From Proteobacteria bacterium UBA1858 (lineage in GTDB: Bacteria; Pseudomonadota; Gammaproteobacteria; UBA4575): a stretch of 10,648 nucleotides of DNA. Of this stretch, positions 7,358 to 10,648 are shown piece by piece (within the stretch, counting starts at the first letter, position 1; each line of letters opens with the position of its first letter). The translations under genes were made by a program, and so were the position numbers. The stretch spans positions 829 to 11,476 of the forward strand of contig DDIE01000039.1 of NCBI GenBank assembly GCA_002338385.1. The letters run 5' to 3'. The notes beneath the pieces are model-generated. The model worked only from the letters and a program-made list of their open reading frames with translations, was not told the DNA's origin and ran no database searches.

Positions 7358-8379
7358 GAAATACTCAGATTAGAATTATTTTTGGCAGATTTTAACATAT
7401 ATGCGCTGGAGACAATGCTAAATAAGAGTAACAATGCGACCCCGTTATGTGCCACTGCGACTGCCAAAGGTAACTTGAAATAGATGTTAGAAATACCCAG
7501 TGCAATCTGCACGAGCAGCAGTAGTGAGCCTATGCGGGCAATGTTTCGCAGTACCGGTACTTGTTTGCTGTTCTTGGCAAGCTGATGCAAATACCGACCT
7601 AATACCAGCAGTGCCACGATGGCACCGATTCGGTGTGTGTAGTGGATTGCAACGCGCGCAGGATGTTCCAGTACCCCGTATTCATAATCCACACCAAGAC
7701 CGCGCCACATGATGAAGCCATTGGAGAAATCCATAGATGGCCACCACTGTTGTTGACAGGTAGGAAAATCGGTACATGCAAGTGCGGCATAATTTGAACT
7801 GACCCAGCCACCTAAAGCAATCTGAAAGAACAAGACTGCGATAGCGAGCACCGAGAAGTTAAGCAACTTGCCGGCCTGTTGCGATTCCATTTGTGGCATG
7901 ACGCTAGTCGCTCTTAACCATTGCCATGCCAATAAATTAAACAGCGTAAAGCCGCCCAACAAATGCCCCATCACAATTAGAGGCTTGAGCTGCATGGTGA
8001 CCGTCCACATCCCGAGCGTTGCTTGTAACAATAATAGACCCGCTAATGCTACAGCAGAAAATACATGCCGCTGACCCTGTTGATTCTTCCTTATCAATAG
8101 AATAGAAATGGCCAGAATCAAAAGGCCCAGTACGCCGGCAAAATACCGATGAATCATTTCGCGCCAGGCTTTGCCAACCTCTACAGCGCGCTCATAATCT
8201 GTATTAGCTAAAGCAATGTCTGCTTCAGTTGTAGGCACTCCCAGCAAAATACCATAACACCCCGGCCAGTCTGGGCAACCCAAGCCTGCATCAGTAAGAC
8301 GCACGTAAGCGCCAAGCACGATCACTACAAATGCTAGGATCATGGCCGAAAGAACTATGTTTTTAAACGTGTTACTCAT
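7354..8379 (-). CDS. ctaA: CtaA, heme A synthase (COX15/CtaA family)
   Basis: CtaA oxidises the C8 methyl of heme O to a formyl group, giving heme A for cytochrome oxidase. The 341-residue protein has about eight membrane segments arranged as two similar four-helix halves. The expected heme-binding histidines are H77 (EMIHR, with the conserved catalytic-type E74), H139 (MGHLLGG), H249 (HYTHRIGA) and H311 (AHNG). Both periplasmic loops carry cysteine pairs: C35/C41 in GLGCPDWPGCYG and C202/C208 in ACTDFPTC, as in CtaA proteins with disulfide-forming loops. The start is preceded by an AGGT-like site at the end of the SCO-like gene, four bases upstream. The stop overlaps the ctaB start. The family assignment is firm. 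Confidence 0.96.
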   Translation of the reverse strand: MSNTFKNIVLSAMILAFVVIVLGAYVRLTDAGLGCPDWPGCYGILLGVPTTEADIALANTDYERAVEVGKAWREMIHRYFAGVLGLLILAISILLIRKNQQGQRHVFSAVALAGLLLLQATLGMWTVTMQLKPLIVMGHLLGGFTLFNLLAWQWLRATSVMPQMESQQAGKLLNFSVLAIAVLFFQIALGGWVSSNYAALACTDFPTCQQQWWPSMDFSNGFIMWRGLGVDYEYGVLEHPARVAIHYTHRIGAIVALLVLGRYLHQLAKNSKQVPVLRNIARIGSLLLLVQIALGISNIYFKLPLAVAVAHNGVALLLLFSIVSSAYMLKSAKNNSNLSIS

Positions 8380-8383
8380 ATGT

Positions 8384-8971
8384 TTAACCTATGTTGGAAA
8401 TTTTAAGTAATTTCTTTATATCTTTTAGCAGACCTCTGGAAGTTGCCATATGGTTGTACTTCATCATCAAATTGCCATTTGGATCGACCAGATAAACATA
8501 GCCAGACTCTAGCTGTTCTGCCTGTTCAACTTCGGCACTCATTTTAAGCTCGCTTAGTGCACCCACTTTAATTTTTTGATGCCTATCAACAATACTTTGG
8601 TCAATCTCGAATTGCTGGTTGTTTGGATAAGCCAACAGCGCTTGCACACGGTTAGAATCACGACCCGTTGCTAGCCTTGCCTGACGTAATTTAAATAAAG
8701 CAGCTTCGCATTCCAAATCACAACGCTGGCTTTGATACACGATATATGTCCACTTACCATCGAAGTCAGCAAAGTCAAAGACGGTTTGTTGATTAGAATT
8801 TAAGCTGATTGCTTCAATCGGCTGTGCGGGATGAATGAGTTCACCCTTGGATACGGAACCCAAGCTCGGCAGGTGCTCGCGCATTGAGTACATCACAATA
8901 GCGATCAGCAAGGGTCCTACAAACACGGCGATGAGATATAGGCCTGCACGTTCGGTTTTCTTGTTAGACAT
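8384..8971 (-). CDS. Membrane-anchored SCO/thioredoxin-like cytochrome oxidase assembly protein
   Basis: A 195-residue protein with one N-terminal membrane anchor (about 11-29) and a periplasmic domain. The domain looks like a thioredoxin/SCO fold: KWTYIVYQSQRC leads to a CxxxC motif, C84-DLE-C88, and a late strand-turn YVYLVDPNGNLMMKY (158-172), like the YLIDPxG segment of SCO proteins. The histidine that completes the copper site in SCO1/SenC normally lies just before that strand; here the aligned place reads LESGYVY, so I do not see it. Proteins of this kind commonly sit between surf1 and ctaA in proteobacterial oxidase clusters. It may act in thiol redox or copper delivery to oxidase subunits, but this is inference. 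It begins three bases after the surf1 stop, behind a good AAGGA six bases from the ATG. Confidence 0.75.
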   Translation of the reverse strand: MSNKKTERAGLYLIAVFVGPLLIAIVMYSMREHLPSLGSVSKGELIHPAQPIEAISLNSNQQTVFDFADFDGKWTYIVYQSQRCDLECEAALFKLRQARLATGRDSNRVQALLAYPNNQQFEIDQSIVDRHQKIKVGALSELKMSAEVEQAEQLESGYVYLVDPNGNLMMKYNHMATSRGLLKDIKKLLKISNIG

Positions 8972-8974
8972 AAA

Positions 8975-9691
8975 TTATCCTTTCTTACTTAGTAGTGGCC
9001 TGATGCTGTATAGCCACCACAAAACTACAATCGCGACGGCCATCGCAAACCATTGGAAGGCGTAACCGTAATGCTTCTGAGATGACATTTGATTAGCGAC
9101 CCAATCGCGCCGATAACCGTCTTCCTGGTCTGCATTGAGACGCACTGTGAATGGTAATAGCTCAACTCCCAGACGCTCACTCATCGCTTGATAATCAACA
9201 TACTGGATTCTGCGTGGCCAGCCAGAATCTTCACCCTCAGCAATGTCGCCAAGACTAAATGAATCATCATAGGGAACATATACACTGCCCGAGATAGTCC
9301 TAGGCTGTTCGTCTAGTACAACACTTGGTAATTGTTCCCGCTTCAGCCCCTGAGCAATCCAGCCTCGATCGACGAGTACCCATTGTTCATATGCCTGACT
9401 GTAAAATGGTGTTAACACCGCATAACCAGCCAATCGATCGCGTATTTGATTGTCCAACAGAAACTGTTGTTGCGTCTGATAATGGCCCTGTAGCTGAATT
9501 TGTTTATAACGCCAGTTGGCATAGGGTGTGGCAGGCAGGTCATCAGTCTGCGCGCTGGTCGAACTATCAGCTTGTTTTGACTCTATGGTGTATTTGACGT
9601 TACCACGCTGGAGTTGCCAGTTACCCAGGCTGACAAATAACAGCAACGTGCCCAAGGCACATATTTGTACAAGCCAAAACCTCATTGCCAT
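8975..9691 (-). CDS. SURF1 family cytochrome oxidase assembly protein
   Basis: SURF1 (Shy1) proteins assist heme A insertion into oxidase subunit I. The protein shows the family plan: an N-terminal membrane segment ending in SLGNWQLQRG, a periplasmic domain with VLTPFY, WVLVDRGWI and GSVYVP motifs, and a C-terminal membrane segment preceded by HYGYAFQWFAMA, which is the SURF1 C-terminal signature. An ATG at 9709 would give 244 residues, but I prefer the ATG at 9691 (238 residues): GGAG stands six bases before it, the first membrane segment then begins right after MAMR, and the best promoter candidate would leave the longer form almost no leader. It is the first gene of the surf1 / SCO-like / ctaA / ctaB group, which has almost no intergenic space, and is divergent from the small DUF2909 gene. 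Confidence 0.93.
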   Translation of the reverse strand: MAMRFWLVQICALGTLLLFVSLGNWQLQRGNVKYTIESKQADSSTSAQTDDLPATPYANWRYKQIQLQGHYQTQQQFLLDNQIRDRLAGYAVLTPFYSQAYEQWVLVDRGWIAQGLKREQLPSVVLDEQPRTISGSVYVPYDDSFSLGDIAEGEDSGWPRRIQYVDYQAMSERLGVELLPFTVRLNADQEDGYRRDWVANQMSSQKHYGYAFQWFAMAVAIVVLWWLYSIRPLLSKKG

Positions 9692-9697
9692 ATTCAA

Positions 9698-9701
9698 CTC
9701 C
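9698..9701 (-). promoter_or_regulatory. Shine-Dalgarno site that sets the surf1 start
   Basis: On the minus strand GGAG is followed by TTGAAT and then ATG GCA ATG AGG. This ideal six-base spacing supports translation from 9691 rather than from the ATG at 9709, which has only AT-rich sequence (AACAATA) before it. The site would lie within the coding region of the longer form. Confidence 0.6.
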
Positions 9702-9724
9702 GAAAGCATTATTGTTCAGTGATC

Positions 9725-9753
9725 GTTATACTGTTGGTTTAAATTTCACTTAA
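9725..9753 (-). promoter_or_regulatory. Candidate promoter for the surf1-ctaB group
   Basis: In the 54-base gap between surf1 and the divergent small gene, the minus strand reads TATAAC (9730-9725, five of six matches to the -10 consensus) with TTAAGT (9753-9748) 17 bases upstream, a poor -35. The start would fall near 9718, about 27 bases before the preferred surf1 ATG. A promoter here is expected because a terminator stops the ctaE transcript upstream, but the boxes are weak. Confidence 0.3.
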
Positions 9754-9763
9754 ACAAACAACC

Positions 9764-9973
9764 ATGCTGGTAAAAATACTCGTCGTTATCATCTTCTTCC
9801 TTATCATTGGAAGCCTCGTTTCGGCACTGTTCCATCTGCTAACTAGTCAGCAAGATAACGACAAGACACTTCGTGCGCTTACCTTCCGGATTGGCTTATC
9901 GGTACTCGCATTTGTCATCCTGATCATAAGTGCCAATCTAGGGTGGATAGAACCACATGGGCTAGGCGGATGA
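9764..9973 (+). CDS. Small twin-transmembrane protein (DUF2909 type)
   Basis: A 69-residue protein that is almost wholly two membrane helices (about 3-25 and 41-62), joined by a short polar loop SQQDNDKTLRALTFRIG and ending in WIEPHGLGG. The opening MLVKILVVIIFFLIIGSL and the loop with R-A-L-T-x-R-I match the twin-transmembrane DUF2909 family, which is regularly found beside cytochrome oxidase subunit III and surf1 genes. Its function is not known; an oxidase assembly or stability role is inferred only from the neighbourhood. It lies on the opposite strand to all its oxidase neighbours. No Shine-Dalgarno sequence is evident before the ATG. Two stop codons follow in tandem (TGA TAG), then the shared hairpin terminator. 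Confidence 0.85.
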   Translation: MLVKILVVIIFFLIIGSLVSALFHLLTSQQDNDKTLRALTFRIGLSVLAFVILIISANLGWIEPHGLGG

Positions 9974-9978
9974 TAGCT

Positions 9979-10006
9979 AAAAAAAAGGCGCCTCGCAGGC
10001 GCCTTT
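9979..10006 (-). terminator. Rho-independent terminator of ctaE (weakly bidirectional)
   Basis: A perfect 10-base-pair stem, AAAGGCGCCT (9984-9993) and AGGCGCCTTT (9997-10006), closes a three-base loop (CGC). On the minus strand the hairpin is followed by eight consecutive T residues (the A-run 9979-9986), a textbook terminator for leftward transcription, beginning 25 bases after the ctaE stop. On the plus strand only three T residues follow before CAG, so it should stop the small DUF2909 transcript less well. Confidence 0.92.
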
Positions 10007-10030
10007 CAGAAAACACATACTGGATAGGTA

Positions 10031-10648
10031 TTACAGTATATATACAAATATAAATAAGCCCAGCCACACAACATCAACGAAGTGCCAGTACCAAGCAGCA
10101 GCCTCAAAACCAAAATGATTGTCTGCCGTGAAGTGACCCATCACACATCGCACCAATATTACTGCCAGTATAATTGCGCCTATGGTGACGTGGAATCCAT
10201 GGAAACCAGTGAGCATGAAGAACGTAGAGCCATAAATGCCCGAGCCTAGAGTCAGGCCGAGATGCTCATACGCCTCTTTATACTCGACAGCCTGAAAATA
10301 CATGAAGATTGCACCTAGAAGTACTGTCAGGAACAATCCGATAATCAACTGCATGCGGTGACCGGCTCTTAACGCGTGATGAGCCCAAGTCAGAGTAACA
10401 CCTGACGTCAGGAGTATGGCTGTATTAAGTGCTGGCAAGCCCCAAGCACCCATTACTTGGTACTCACCACCGATGTTGCCTGGGCCGTTGGCTTGTTGTG
10501 GCCATGATCCCTCAAAGCCTTCATACAGGAACTGATTAGTGCTTACACCACTACCTTCACCACTTAACCATGGTAATGAATACGCTCTGGCATAGAATAG
10601 CGCACCAAAGAAGGCCGCGAAGAACATGACTTCGGAAAAGATAAACCA
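10031..10648 (-). CDS. ctaE: Cytochrome c oxidase subunit III, 5' end outside window
   Basis: Subunit III supports the proton-pumping core of aa3-type oxidase and carries no redox metal. The reading frame is open to the right edge, giving 205 visible residues; it begins there with WFIFSEVMFFAAFFGALFYAR, the conserved helix III containing the family glutamate. Further landmarks are LPALNTAILLTSG and TWAHHAL (helix IV), a helix V ending in FQAVEY, MLTGFHGFHVTIGAI (helix VI) and WYWHFVDVVWLGLFIFVYIL (helix VII). The Met at 10627 is internal and is not the start. About two helices and the N-terminus are missing beyond the edge. The stop is followed after 25 bases by a strong terminator. Genes for the assembly factor CtaG and for subunits I and II are expected beyond the window. 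Confidence 0.96.
   Translation of the reverse strand, partial: WFIFSEVMFFAAFFGALFYARAYSLPWLSGEGSGVSTNQFLYEGFEGSWPQQANGPGNIGGEYQVMGAWGLPALNTAILLTSGVTLTWAHHALRAGHRMQLIIGLFLTVLLGAIFMYFQAVEYKEAYEHLGLTLGSGIYGSTFFMLTGFHGFHVTIGAIILAVILVRCVMGHFTADNHFGFEAAAWYWHFVDVVWLGLFIFVYIL

Overview
The window is a stretch of ordinary proteobacterial chromosome, most likely from a gammaproteobacterium. The sigma-32 protein carries the RpoH box and follows the Pseudomonas/enterobacterial type along its whole length. The order rsmD, two M16 peptidases, divergent ftsY-ftsE-ftsX, rpoH is a familiar gammaproteobacterial block. By eye the base composition is even and mid-range. There is no tRNA, rRNA, insertion sequence, prophage, CRISPR array or long repeat, and nothing looks recently acquired. 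I cannot name the genus.

Left block, minus strand (1-2753): an envelope M16B peptidase pair reads leftward. The upstream gene has the zinc-binding HxxEH motif; the downstream partner has lost it but keeps the R/Y region, so together they probably form one heterodimeric protease. The second gene runs into rsmD (16S rRNA guanine-966 N2-methyltransferase). Only the first 38 codons of rsmD are in the window; it starts at a GTG inside the peptidase gene.

Central block, plus strand (2898-6420): ftsY (SRP receptor, here only the NG domains), ftsE and ftsX (ABC-type regulator of septal cell-wall hydrolysis) are joined by two 4-base ATGA overlaps and must be translationally coupled. After a 129-base gap with a plausible sigma-70 promoter comes rpoH, the heat-shock sigma factor.

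Right block, mainly minus strand (6443-10648): the accessory and assembly part of an aa3-type cytochrome c oxidase cluster. Reading leftward it holds ctaE/coxC (subunit III, cut by the window edge), surf1, an SCO/thioredoxin-like membrane protein, ctaA (heme A synthase) and ctaB/cyoE (heme O synthase). CtaB and CtaA convert heme B to heme O and then heme A. SURF1 and probably the SCO-like protein help place cofactors in subunits I and II, whose genes should lie beyond the right edge. A small twin-transmembrane protein gene (DUF2909 type) lies on the plus strand between ctaE and surf1. A strong hairpin whose T-tract faces ctaE ends the ctaE transcript, so the surf1-ctaB group probably has its own promoter.

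The rpoH and ctaB stop codons face each other only 22 bases apart, without a visible terminator. I found no convincing new biological system. The points worth a second look are the A-domain-less FtsY, the SCO-like protein lacking the usual copper histidine, the tight rpoH/ctaB junction, and start-codon corrections for rsmD and surf1.
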